From an uncultured Holophagaceae bacterium (GTDB lineage Bacteria; Acidobacteriota; Holophagae; Holophagales; Holophagaceae), in assembly GCA_903937385.1 (NCBI GenBank), contig CAIZZF010000008.1, forward strand, positions 310,001 to 374,000: 64,000 nucleotides of DNA. The letters are read 5' to 3'. The translations under genes and the position numbers were made by a program. Numbering within the stretch: the stretch's first letter is position 1; every line of letters begins with the position of its first letter. The notes beneath the pieces were generated by a model, which had not been told where the DNA came from, did no database searches, and saw only the letters and a list, made by a program, of their open reading frames with translations. Below are positions 43,655 to 52,430 of this stretch, one piece after another.

Positions 43655-46390
43655 TCAGTGACGCTTCCAGAGGTCGAAGGGCTGCGTTCCGATCAGGAAG
43701 TTGAAGGTGCCGACGGTCCGGCCACTCTCCTGGGGGGTGTGCAGCTTGAGGAAGCCATAGGCCAGCTCTACGTAGAAATTGGAGAGCGCCGTACGCAGCA
43801 TGAGACCCGCCCCCTGGCCCCGGGGCGAGACGCTACCGTCCCACAGGGTGGACCTACTCTGGGACACCCAGGCCAGGTCGAAGCGGGGGGCCAGCTCCAC
43901 CGTGAGGCCCAGCCCCAGGTAGAAGCGGAAGGGGATGCCGAAGCGGAGCGCCGCGAAGTTCGGGACCATGAAGCCCATGGACCGGGAGCCGATGACGAAG
44001 GAAGGCCCCCCCACCACCCACCAGCGGTCCAGGGGCAGGTTCCGGCCCTGACCCCACTCCACGTCCAGGTCGGCCCCCACGAGGTCGCCGAAGGTCGTAA
44101 GGCCTCGGACCCGGAAGTAGCTCTGCAGGAAGTCTGCGGCCGGCAGCGGCCCCTCGTAAGCATGGCCCGCCCCGAAGCGGGCGCGGACCAGCAGCCCCTC
44201 TCGGGGGAGGGTGCGCCGGTCGAAGTTGTCCCACTCGCCCGACAGGAAGAACGCGTCCTGGGTCTGGGTGGCGCGCTGGCCGTCCTCCCGATAGGCCGCG
44301 TTGCGACGACTCAGGTCCAGACTTACCTTGCCGGTGCCCAGGTTGCTGAACCGGAAGTAGGTCTTCACCATCAAGTCGGAGGCGCTGATGCGGGCATCCA
44401 GGCCGTTGCCCGGCAGCTCCGGCGTCCGCCAGTAGAGCGGCACATCCAGGCGCTGCTGCCAGTAGGCCGCGTCGAACTCGATGCCGGTGCCCGGTGAGAA
44501 GCCGAAGGGGCTCTGCAGACTCAGCGAGGCCTGCTCCTGCAGGCGGTTCCGGTCCCCGCTCAGCACCAGCTCCGTGCCCTTGAAGCCCAGGTCCACGGCC
44601 CGGTAGGCCAGGCCCAGGGTGCCCCCCAAGGTGGACTCGTAGCCCAGGGAGAGGTCGAGGCGCTCCCGCTGCTGGAGTACGGGCACCAGCGTGAGGGCCA
44701 GGCCGTCAGTCCCCTCGGGCCGGATCTGGTAGCGCAGCTCCGCGAGGTGCAGGCGGTGCTCGGCCAGGGCGATGCGACTCTGGAGCAGGGTGGGCCGGAA
44801 GGGGCGACCCTTCAGGGGTCCGAGCAGTTCCAGGAGCTGGGCCTCATCCTGCGCCATGCCCGGGGCTCTTCGCACCTCAACCTTAGCTACCAGCGGCTCC
44901 CGGAGAACGATGTGGACCTTCCCGGTGGCGGGGTCGAAGCGGGAGCCCCGCGCGTCCATGAGCGGCTGGCCCTCCATGACGCACTGGAAGACCAGCTGCG
45001 CCATGAGGCGGCCGAAGGACTCGGGGTTGAAGGGCTCTCCCACCGGGATTGCGGTCTCCGCCAGCTCCAGGATGTAGGCGCGCCAGAGCTCGGGCACCGA
45101 GGTCTCCACGGCCGCGATGGCCGGGAAGGGCCGCAGGTGGACCGTGAGCACCCGGTCGGGGTCCACCGTGATCCAGGCTTCCCGGGCCTGGCCATGGACC
45201 AGGATCTGCTGCAGGAGGATCTGGGCGTCCTGCACACGGATGCCGTCCTTGCCGGACTGCAGCGCCTCCGCCAGGATCAACGCCACCGGAGAGCTCAAGC
45301 CGCCGGGCACCTCCACGGCCACCCGGGCGATGTCCAGCCGCTCCTGGTCCAGGCGGGTTCGGAGCAGGCTGTCCAGGGCATCCCGCCGGGCTTCGAAGGC
45401 CTCCCGCCCCTGCCGCACCAGCTTGGAGCCATGGGTTCCATATTCCAGGAAGGGGACATCCTTGATTTCGGGGCGGATCAGGAAGTCCGCCGCAGCGCGA
45501 CTCTCCCACTGGCGCCGCTCCACCACCAGGTCCAGGCTGCGCGCCGCCACCGAAAAGATGTTCAAGGAGGGACGCCGCTCCAGCGGCGCGCTGGTGTCGA
45601 TGCCGATGACCAGGTCCGGGTGGAAGGCCTCCTTGGCCGTGGTCACGGGCAGGTTCTCCACCAGGGCGCCGTCCACATACTGCTGGCCCTCGATGACCAC
45701 GGGCCGGAAGCCGCCGGGAATGGACATGGAGGCGCGCACCGCCTCCACCAGGTCGCCGCGGTCGAAGACCCGCCCCTGGCCCGTCTCCAGGTTGGTGGCC
45801 AGCACCCGCAGGGGGCGCTGAAGCCGGTTGAAGTCCCCGCCGGAGAAGTAGGCGCCGCGGGCCAGCAGCCCCTGCAGGGTGTGCTGCATCTCCACCCCGC
45901 TGCGCAGGGCCTGGGCCAGGCTCAAGCGACCCGAGTGGCGCTCGATGGAGAGGAAGGGGGCGCTGCGGTCCTCCTGCTCCTCGAGCGTCTCGCCGGGGTT
46001 CCGCAAGAGGGGCTCGAGAAAGGCGCGGGTGAGGTCCAGGCGGCTGAACAGATCTTCCACCTCGCGCCCAGAGAACCCGCTGGCGTAGAGGGCGCCCACC
46101 AGGGCCCCGGCGCTGGTGCCCGTGAGGCTGTCCAGGGGATAGCCCACTTCCTCCAGGCGCTGGAGGACCCCGATGTGCGCCAGGCCCCGGGCGCCACCGC
46201 CGCTCAGGGCCACTGCCACCCGGGGCATGCCCGGGATGACCACCCGGGGCATAAACCGGAACACCATGTCCGGCGCCTGCAGGGTCACCTCGATGCGCCG
46301 GGGCGTCGCAGCCTTGTCCGGTGCTGCCGTCGGCATGCCCTGGCCCGCCAACAGGGCAGGCAGGGCCGCTGCCAGCAGCAGGGCTCTCAT
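43655..46390 (-). CDS. Patatin-like phospholipase with POTRA/barrel C-terminus (type Vd-like)
   Basis: 911 residues with signal peptide MRALLLAAALPALLAGQ. The patatin domain (about 57-330) has the oxyanion loop GGGARG (64-69), nucleophile Ser93 in GTSAG and Asp240 in VDGALVENLP, a complete Ser-Asp dyad. It is followed by a POTRA-like region and, from about residue 560, a bacterial surface antigen (Omp85/TamA-like) beta-barrel ending in a Phe/Trp-rich strand. This matches type Vd autotransporters such as PlpD of Pseudomonas, in which the lipase is exported through its own barrel. It is longer than PlpD (728 residues, from memory). The start overlaps the rph stop (ATGA). Confidence 0.88.
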   Translation of the reverse strand: MRALLLAAALPALLAGQGMPTAAPDKAATPRRIEVTLQAPDMVFRFMPRVVIPGMPRVAVALSGGGARGLAHIGVLQRLEEVGYPLDSLTGTSAGALVGALYASGFSGREVEDLFSRLDLTRAFLEPLLRNPGETLEEQEDRSAPFLSIERHSGRLSLAQALRSGVEMQHTLQGLLARGAYFSGGDFNRLQRPLRVLATNLETGQGRVFDRGDLVEAVRASMSIPGGFRPVVIEGQQYVDGALVENLPVTTAKEAFHPDLVIGIDTSAPLERRPSLNIFSVAARSLDLVVERRQWESRAAADFLIRPEIKDVPFLEYGTHGSKLVRQGREAFEARRDALDSLLRTRLDQERLDIARVAVEVPGGLSSPVALILAEALQSGKDGIRVQDAQILLQQILVHGQAREAWITVDPDRVLTVHLRPFPAIAAVETSVPELWRAYILELAETAIPVGEPFNPESFGRLMAQLVFQCVMEGQPLMDARGSRFDPATGKVHIVLREPLVAKVEVRRAPGMAQDEAQLLELLGPLKGRPFRPTLLQSRIALAEHRLHLAELRYQIRPEGTDGLALTLVPVLQQRERLDLSLGYESTLGGTLGLAYRAVDLGFKGTELVLSGDRNRLQEQASLSLQSPFGFSPGTGIEFDAAYWQQRLDVPLYWRTPELPGNGLDARISASDLMVKTYFRFSNLGTGKVSLDLSRRNAAYREDGQRATQTQDAFFLSGEWDNFDRRTLPREGLLVRARFGAGHAYEGPLPAADFLQSYFRVRGLTTFGDLVGADLDVEWGQGRNLPLDRWWVVGGPSFVIGSRSMGFMVPNFAALRFGIPFRFYLGLGLTVELAPRFDLAWVSQSRSTLWDGSVSPRGQGAGLMLRTALSNFYVELAYGFLKLHTPQESGRTVGTFNFLIGTQPFDLWKRH

Positions 46391-47103
46391 GCGAGGGCGA
46401 TCCGCTGCGCCTCCATGAGCGCTGCGCAGCCCGCCAGGCCCAGGTCCATGAGCCCCGCCGCCTCGGCGCGGGTGAAGGACCGGCCTTCGCCGGTGCCCTG
46501 GAGCTCCACCAGCTCCAGCTGGCCACCCCCCAGGAGGCGGGCCGCCACCAGGTTGCAGTCCACGGCGGCTAGGTGGTCCTCCTCGTATTCCAGGTCCAGC
46601 ACGAGCCCGCGCCGACCCTCGCCAGCCTCCACGATCCCGGCGCTCACGGCGGCCACCTGGCGCACCAGGGCGCCCTCCAGCCCCTGGCTCCGCAGCGCCA
46701 GCGCCACGGCCACCCAGGCGCCGGTGATGGCCGCGCAGCGGGTGCCACCATCGGCATTGAGCACATCGCAGTCCACGGTGAGGGTGCGCTCACCCAGGGC
46801 ACCCAGATCCACCGCCTGGCGCAGGCTGCGGCCGATGAGCCGCTGGATCTCCACGGTGCGGCCCTGCTGTTTGCCCCGGGCCGCCTCGCGGTCCGTGCGC
46901 GTGTTGGTGGCGGCGGGCAGCATCCCGTACTCGGCGGTGAGCCAGCCCTGGCCCCGCCCCTTCATCCAGCCCGGCACTTTCCCCTCCAGGCTGGCGGCGC
47001 AGAGGACGTGGGTCCGGCCGAGCTTCACCAGGCAGGAGCCGGAGGCGTGCAATTGCACGCTCTTTTCCAGGGTCAGGGGACGCAATTCCTCGGTTCCACG
47101 CAT
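46387..47103 (-). CDS. rph: Ribonuclease PH
   Basis: 238 residues. Phosphorolytic 3'-to-5' exoribonuclease that finishes tRNA 3' ends. Core motifs are KGRGQGWLTAEYGMLP, GKQQGRTVEIQRLIGRSLRQ and VDCDVLNADGGTRCAAITGA. The N-terminus is short: it starts MRGTEELRP, lacking the usual RPxGR leader, and the phosphate-binding region (ARGKQQGR) is intact. Its ATG overlaps the rpiB stop by one base (TGATG), and its stop overlaps the patatin start (ATGA), so all three genes are translationally coupled. Confidence 0.93.
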   Translation of the reverse strand: MRGTEELRPLTLEKSVQLHASGSCLVKLGRTHVLCAASLEGKVPGWMKGRGQGWLTAEYGMLPAATNTRTDREAARGKQQGRTVEIQRLIGRSLRQAVDLGALGERTLTVDCDVLNADGGTRCAAITGAWVAVALALRSQGLEGALVRQVAAVSAGIVEAGEGRRGLVLDLEYEEDHLAAVDCNLVAARLLGGGQLELVELQGTGEGRSFTRAEAAGLMDLGLAGCAALMEAQRIALA

Positions 47104-47537
47104 CAGCAGCAGCCTTTCAGCTCGATCTTGTCCACTCGCCCCTGGTGCCTGCCACCTTCAAAAGGTGTATCCAGGAAGATTTTCAGGTAGGATTCTGCAT
47201 TGAGCGGATCCGTTAGCCGCTGGCCGAAAGCGATGGCGTTTGCGTCATTGTGCTGCCGGGCCAGTGCCGCGTGCTCGGGGGAGGTCACCAGCGCGCAGCG
47301 GATGCCAGCATGGCGGTTGGCCGCGATGCTGATGCCGATGCCAGATCCGCAGACCAACACCAGACGCTCCCATTGATTCATGCCCTCCGCCGCGCGGTGC
47401 GCGAAATCCGGATAGTCCACCGAGGCCGAGCCATCCGTGCCGAAGTCCACCACCTCATGACCGTGTTCCCGCGCCCAGCCCTTGAGCCGCTCCTTCAGGT
47501 CGAATCCAGCATGATCGCTCGCAAATCCAAGTCGCAT
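47103..47537 (-). CDS. rpiB: Ribose-5-phosphate isomerase B
   Basis: 144 residues, typical for RpiB. Interconverts ribose-5-phosphate and ribulose-5-phosphate in the pentose phosphate pathway. Starts LGFASDHAGFDLKERL; the catalytic Cys63 is in VCGSGIGISIAANR, and EHAALARQHNDANAIAFG follows, all as in the family. The C-terminal GGRHQGRVDKI replaces the usual RHxRRV phosphate-binding residues only slightly. First gene of the rpiB-rph-patatin operon and divergent from the SNF2 helicase with 44 bp between start codons. It ends ELKGCC, two Cys in a row at the C-terminus, which is unusual but not obviously functional. Confidence 0.94.
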   Translation of the reverse strand: MRLGFASDHAGFDLKERLKGWAREHGHEVVDFGTDGSASVDYPDFAHRAAEGMNQWERLVLVCGSGIGISIAANRHAGIRCALVTSPEHAALARQHNDANAIAFGQRLTDPLNAESYLKIFLDTPFEGGRHQGRVDKIELKGCC

Positions 47538-47581
47538 CGCTCCGCCCCCTGGCTCTCAGCCTACCGCCGCAGCGGGGCGCC

Positions 47582-50500
47582 ATGCTGAATCCCTTCCTCC
47601 AGTATCGGCCCCAGGACCGGGGCTTCCTGCTCTGCATGCCCGAGGCGGTGGAACCTGCCGAGTGGCTCCGGGCCCTGCGGACGATCCCCGGCGAGCTCCA
47701 GGGCCGGGAGCGGCTCACCCCCGCCAAGGCGCAGATCTTCGTGGCGGACGGCTCCCTGGTGGAGATGCACACCCTGCCCCTCCGCTGGCAGCGGGCCTAC
47801 CCCTGGCTGTCCTCCCTGGCCCTGCGGCCCGGCAACGCCGGCCCGACCCTGCGCTACTGGGCCACGGCCCTGCGCCTGCTCCAGTCCCTGGTGGTCCGCG
47901 GCGCCCTGCTGCCCCAGCTGGATACCACCGGCACCCCCTGGAAGGCCCGCTGGGGCGTGAGCCTCACCAGCCCCTCGGACCGCGCCATCCTGCGCGAGCT
48001 GGCGGAAGCCATGCCGCCGGCGGCCCTGGCCTTCCCCGAGGCGGACCTCTGGGCCTTCACCAAGACCGTCCCCCTGGGCGAGCTGGACGCCTTCGACATC
48101 GAGGATGACCTGGCCATGCCTCCGGCTGCGGACCAGGTGCTGACCGCCTTCCTGGAAGATGGCGCAGACTTCATCATGCGCTTCGTGGCCGGGGGCCTCC
48201 GGGCCGGGGACGACCCGCGCCTGGGCCTCATCCACCGCCTGCGCGGCCACAAGCGGGACCGGCTGCCCTGGGACGAGCGCATCATGGTGGCCCTCTCCCA
48301 CCAGCTGCCGGAGTTCCCCACCACCGGCATCACCGAGCGCACCCTGGGCGAGCAGCTGGACCAGTGGAGCGAGGGCGCGCGGCCCCAGTGGCTGCGGCCG
48401 AGCCTGCGCCTGGAGGCGCCGCCGGTGCCCGCCCTCAGCCAGACCGTCCAAGACGCCGACCGCCTCGCCGAGGTGGGCTGGATCCTCAAGGTGGGCCTGG
48501 AGACCGAGGCCGGCGCCGACATCGGCGTGGCCAAGCTCTGGGAGCCCTCCACGGAGCCCGACGTCCTGCAAGCCCGCCAGTCCCTGCTGCGGGGCCTGGC
48601 CCGGGCCGTGCCCTTCTTCCCGGCCCTGGAGCGAGCCCTCTCCGGCCAGAAGCCCGAGGACCTGGTCCTGCGACCCACGGAGGCCTGGGGCTTCCTGACC
48701 CGGGGTGCGGCCCAGCTGAAGGAAGCCGGCTTCCTGGTCCACATCCCCGAGGCCCTCGCGGACTTCGGCGGGGCGAAGCGGCTCCGCGCCAAGGTGCGCC
48801 TGGGCGCCCGGGACGTGGCCGAGGCGACCCCCCTGGCCCAGGCGGGCCTCGAAGGCAGCGTCAGTGCCGACTGGTCGCTCATGCTTGGCGACGACGCCCT
48901 GAGCGTGGAGGACTTCGCCCAGATGGCCAGCCTCAAGCACCCGCTGGTGGCCTGGAAGGGCAAGTGGGTGGCCCTGGATCCCGAGACCCTCAAGCAGATC
49001 AGCTCCGTGATCCAGGCCAGCCGCGGCGCGGGCTTCGGCAGCATGAGCAAGGGCGAGGCCCTGGCCGCCGCCCTGACGGGCACCGCCAGCATCCCCGGCG
49101 TCAGCGAAGCCATCGAAGTGGAGGTCGCGGGGGACTTCGGCGCGGCCCTGGAAGACCTGAAGATCCTGCCGGACAAGCCCATCACCCAGCCCGCCAGCTT
49201 CCAGGGCCAGCTGCGCCCCTACCAGCTGCGCGGCCTGGCCTGGCTGGAGGGCCTCTGCCGCCTGGGCCTCGGCGGCATCCTCGCCGACGACATGGGACTG
49301 GGCAAGACCATCGAGGTGCTGGCCCTGCTGCTGCACCGACAGACCCAGAAGCCCAAGGACGGCCCCGCCACGCTGCTGGTCTGCCCCACATCGCTGCTCG
49401 GCAACTGGGAGCGCGAGCTGGCCAAGTTCGCCCCCAGCCTGCCGGTCTTCGTGCACCACGGCAACAACCGGGACCGGCTGCCCGCCACCTTCAAGCCCCA
49501 CACCCTGGTGCTCACCACCTACGGCGTGGTGCGCCGCGAGGAGGAGACTTTCGCCAAGCGGCACTGGGGCATGGTCGTCGTGGACGAGGCCCAGGCCATC
49601 AAGAACGCGGGCTCAGCCCAGGCCAAGGCCATCCGCAAGCTGCGCGGCAGCTTCCGGCTCGCCCTCACGGGCACACCCATCGAGAACCGCCTGACCGAGC
49701 TGTGGGCCATCATGAGCGCCGGGCTGCCGGGCTACCTGGGCAGTGAGTCCCAGTTCAAGGAGCAGTTCGCCACGCCCATCGAGAAGTACCGGGATCCCGA
49801 CGCCGCCAACCTGCTGCGCCAGCGCATCGGCCCCTTCATCCTGCGCCGCCTCAAGAGCGACCGGACCATCATCCAGGACCTGCCTGAGAAGCACGAGATG
49901 AAGGTGTTCACCACCCTCAGCCGCGAACAGGCCGAGCTCTACCAGTACCGCGTCGAGAAGATGGACGAGGAGCTGGACGCGGCTACGGGCATCGAGCGCC
50001 GCGGCCGCATCCTGGCCCTGCTCACGCACCTCAAGCAGATCTGCAACCACCCGAGCCAGTTCCTCAAGCAGCAGGGCCCCTACCGTGGCCGCAGCGGCAA
50101 GCTGGACCGCCTCACCGAGATGCTTGAGGAAGTCGTGGAGGCCGGCGAGCGCGCCCTGGTCTTCACCCAGTTCAAGGAGATGGGCGACCGGCTGCAGGTG
50201 CACCTCCAGGAGGCCCTGGGCTTCGAGCCGCCCTTCCTGCACGGCGGCACCACCCGCGAGGGCCGCGACGAGATGGTGCGCACCTTCCAGGAGGACGCGG
50301 ACGCGGCCCCGGTGCTGCTGCTCAGCCTCAAGGCGGGCGGCGTCGGCCTGAACCTCACGGCCGCCACCCACGTCTTCCACTTCGACCGCTGGTGGAACCC
50401 CGCCGTGGAGGACCAGGCCACGGACCGCACCTACCGCATTGGCCAGACCAAGAACGTGCAGGTCCACAAGCTGGTCACCATCGGCACCCTGGAAGAGAAG

Positions 50501-50707
50501 ATCGACGCGCTGCTCGAGTCCAAGCGCGACCTCGCGGACCGCGTGGTCGGCTCCGGCGAAGGCTGGCTCACCGAGCTGGACGACGATGCCCTGCGCCAGC
50601 TGGTGGCGCTGGATCCCGACGCCGAGCTGCTGGACCCGGATGAAGGCAACGGCGAGGAAGCCGCTCCCAAACCCGTGCGACGCAGCGCGAAGGAGGTGGC
50701 GCCATGA
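47582..50707 (+). CDS. SNF2-family helicase (YwqA-like)
   Basis: 1041 residues. The N-terminal about 530 residues are a bacterial SNF2-associated region (DUF3670-like). The ATPase then shows motif I DDMGLGKT (Lys575), motif II DEAQ (668-671), motif III LALTGTPIENR, and in the C-terminal lobe LVFTQFKEMGDRL, SLKAGGVGLNLTAA and ATDRTYRIGQTKNV. These are ATP-dependent double-stranded DNA translocases of the Swi2/Snf2 class. The gene overlaps the start of a SWIM-finger protein by 4 bp, the arrangement of ywqA-ywqB in Bacillus subtilis. No methylase, nuclease or other defence gene is adjacent. Confidence 0.93.
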   Translation: MLNPFLQYRPQDRGFLLCMPEAVEPAEWLRALRTIPGELQGRERLTPAKAQIFVADGSLVEMHTLPLRWQRAYPWLSSLALRPGNAGPTLRYWATALRLLQSLVVRGALLPQLDTTGTPWKARWGVSLTSPSDRAILRELAEAMPPAALAFPEADLWAFTKTVPLGELDAFDIEDDLAMPPAADQVLTAFLEDGADFIMRFVAGGLRAGDDPRLGLIHRLRGHKRDRLPWDERIMVALSHQLPEFPTTGITERTLGEQLDQWSEGARPQWLRPSLRLEAPPVPALSQTVQDADRLAEVGWILKVGLETEAGADIGVAKLWEPSTEPDVLQARQSLLRGLARAVPFFPALERALSGQKPEDLVLRPTEAWGFLTRGAAQLKEAGFLVHIPEALADFGGAKRLRAKVRLGARDVAEATPLAQAGLEGSVSADWSLMLGDDALSVEDFAQMASLKHPLVAWKGKWVALDPETLKQISSVIQASRGAGFGSMSKGEALAAALTGTASIPGVSEAIEVEVAGDFGAALEDLKILPDKPITQPASFQGQLRPYQLRGLAWLEGLCRLGLGGILADDMGLGKTIEVLALLLHRQTQKPKDGPATLLVCPTSLLGNWERELAKFAPSLPVFVHHGNNRDRLPATFKPHTLVLTTYGVVRREEETFAKRHWGMVVVDEAQAIKNAGSAQAKAIRKLRGSFRLALTGTPIENRLTELWAIMSAGLPGYLGSESQFKEQFATPIEKYRDPDAANLLRQRIGPFILRRLKSDRTIIQDLPEKHEMKVFTTLSREQAELYQYRVEKMDEELDAATGIERRGRILALLTHLKQICNHPSQFLKQQGPYRGRSGKLDRLTEMLEEVVEAGERALVFTQFKEMGDRLQVHLQEALGFEPPFLHGGTTREGRDEMVRTFQEDADAAPVLLLSLKAGGVGLNLTAATHVFHFDRWWNPAVEDQATDRTYRIGQTKNVQVHKLVTIGTLEEKIDALLESKRDLADRVVGSGEGWLTELDDDALRQLVALDPDAELLDPDEGNGEEAAPKPVRRSAKEVAP

Positions 50708-51678
50708 TGAGCCACGCCGACCGCTTTGGCGCCACCTGGTGGGGCCGCCTCTGGATCCAGGGCCTCGAGAAGCTCGGGGACGACTACGAGAACCGCCTGC
50801 CCCGCGGAAAGAAATATGCCGAGGACGGCCACGTCTCCCACTTCGGCGTGCAGCCGGGCGAGATCCAGGCCCGCGTCCACGGCCGCAAGACCTACAACGT
50901 GACCCTGGGCCTGCCCGCCCTGACTCCCGCCCAGTGGGAGAAGGCCCTCGACCGCATCGCCCTGGAGAGCCGCTTCGTGGCCTCGCTGCTGGCGGGCGAG
51001 ATGCCCCAGGGCCTGGACGAGACCTTCCGGGAAGCGGGTGCCAGCCTCTATCCCCGTGTGCCCAAGGAGCTGCAGACCCACTGCGACTGCCCGGACTGGG
51101 CCAACCCCTGCAAGCACGTGGCCGCCGTGTGCTACGTCATGGCCGAGGCCCTGGACCGCGACCCCTGGCTGCTCTTCGACCTGCGCGGCAAGAGCCGCGG
51201 CGAGGTCCTCAAGGCCCTCCAGACCGCCCTGGACGCCGCCGCCGTGGCCGCCCCCAAGAAGCGGGGGCGACCCCCCAAGAAGCGCCTGACTGTGGCGGAT
51301 CTGCTCAAGCAGGAGCAGGCCCAGCCCGAACCCTGGCGCCACCTGCCGGAGGAGGCCTACGACGCGCTGCCCATGCCTCTGCCTGAGGTGGTCATCCCGC
51401 GCGTGATCCCGCCGGATCCCTCGGTGTTCACCCAGCTCGGCCCCCTGCCCTACGCCCGCATCGAGACCAGCCTCTGCCTCGCTGCACTCATGCACCGCAC
51501 CGCCCAGTGGGTGCAGCAGCAGATCGAGGAAGGCCCCCGGCGCATGGACGACGGCGACGGTGACGGCGAGCCCGAGCTGGAACAGCCCGCCTCGCCCTTC
51601 GACGCACCCCTGCAACCCGCCCCCAAGCCCGGCCGCAACTGGCGCCACAAGAAGCGCCGCTGGGGCAAGAAGCACTGA
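50704..51678 (+). CDS. SWIM zinc-finger protein (YwqB-like)
   Basis: 324 residues. The SWIM finger is CDCPDWANPCKHVAAV with Cys127, Cys129, Cys136 and His138 (CxCx6CxH). Right after it is a basic AT-hook-like segment KKRGRPPKKR (185-194), followed by a Pro-rich linker and a basic C-terminus NWRHKKRRWGKKH. These point to DNA binding. The start overlaps the helicase stop (ATGA), so the two are made together and probably form a complex; this pairing recurs in many bacteria. A second ATG at 50707 is an equally good start. The function of such pairs is not well established; DNA repair or recombination is the usual guess. Confidence 0.9.
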   Translation: MMSHADRFGATWWGRLWIQGLEKLGDDYENRLPRGKKYAEDGHVSHFGVQPGEIQARVHGRKTYNVTLGLPALTPAQWEKALDRIALESRFVASLLAGEMPQGLDETFREAGASLYPRVPKELQTHCDCPDWANPCKHVAAVCYVMAEALDRDPWLLFDLRGKSRGEVLKALQTALDAAAVAAPKKRGRPPKKRLTVADLLKQEQAQPEPWRHLPEEAYDALPMPLPEVVIPRVIPPDPSVFTQLGPLPYARIETSLCLAALMHRTAQWVQQQIEEGPRRMDDGDGDGEPELEQPASPFDAPLQPAPKPGRNWRHKKRRWGKKH

Positions 51679-51752
51679 ACCATCACCGGTCAGATCCCCA
51701 ACCCTGGCTTTATGGGGTATGGTTATTCGCTTGCCGTTTTCTGGAGTTTTCT

Positions 51753-52127
51753 ATGCGCACGATCTCAACCCCCGCCGCCCCTGCCGCCATCGGCCCCTAC
51801 AGCCAGGCCAAGATCTCGGGCAACCACCTCTTCACCGCTGGCCAGATCCCCCTGGTCCCCGAGACCATGGAGATGGTGACGGGTTCCATCGAAGCCCAGA
51901 CCGAGCAGGTGCTGAAGAACCTCAGCGCCGTCCTCGCCGCCGCCAGCACCAGCTGGGACCGCGTGGTGAAGACCACCGTGTTCCTCACGGACCTGGGTGA
52001 CTTCGCCGCCTTCAACGCCGTCTACGAAAACGCCCTCGGCACCGCCAAGCCCGCCCGCAGCACCGTCCAGGTGGCAGCCCTCCCCCGCGGCGCCAAAGTC
52101 GAGATCGAGCTCATCGCCGAAGTGTAG
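51753..52127 (+). CDS. ridA: RidA-family enamine/imine deaminase
   Basis: 124 residues. Hydrolyses reactive enamine/imine intermediates made by PLP enzymes, protecting those enzymes. The family residues are present: Tyr16 in IGPYSQA, Arg102 in ARSTVQVAALPRGAKVEIE, and Glu119 in that last segment, matching the Tyr17/Arg105/Glu120 set of enteric RidA. FTAGQIPL is typical. Start ATG 51753 follows TGGAG 9 bp upstream. It is probably monocistronic; the spacer downstream holds an inverted repeat. Confidence 0.93.
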   Translation: MRTISTPAAPAAIGPYSQAKISGNHLFTAGQIPLVPETMEMVTGSIEAQTEQVLKNLSAVLAAASTSWDRVVKTTVFLTDLGDFAAFNAVYENALGTAKPARSTVQVAALPRGAKVEIELIAEV

Positions 52128-52176
52128 AAACCTCGAGGGCCTTGGCCACAGAGAATGGACTTGCCGAGCCAGGCAG

Positions 52177-52407
52177 GCCATCGATGAGTACGGATAAATG
52201 CTGATGAAAACGGATGAAAGAGTGACCAGGACGACCTCATTACGAGCGCCCTGTCCCCTGGGTTCAGAGGAAAAGAACACCACCATGACACCAAGGGCAC
52301 CCAGGGGCGCCGTCGCACCCTGCCGTTGCTCTTTCTGTTCCCTTTGTGATTAGTTGCTCTTTCCCTTTTTCGGTGTTTATCAGCTTTTATCGGTGCTCAT
52401 CGGTGGC
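52177..52407. repeat. Long degenerate inverted repeat after ridA
   Basis: Bases 52177-52214 pair with 52370-52407 at 31 of 38 positions by eye; arm words are GATGAG-ACGGATAAA and GCTGAT-AAA. The 155-bp interior holds ACACCAAGGGCACC and TTCCCTTTGTGATT. The spacer lies between convergent ridA and the LytTR gene (52128-52430) and holds no gene. It may act as a terminator and resembles the elements at 30.8 and 31.9 kb. Confidence 0.65.
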
Positions 52408-52430
52408 TCGCTTGTTCCTCCCAATCTGCA

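Noticed and set aside
47582-51678. SNF2/SWIM pair as an anti-phage (DISARM-like) system
   Set aside because: No methyltransferase, PLD nuclease or DUF1998 partner is nearby; ridA and housekeeping genes flank it.
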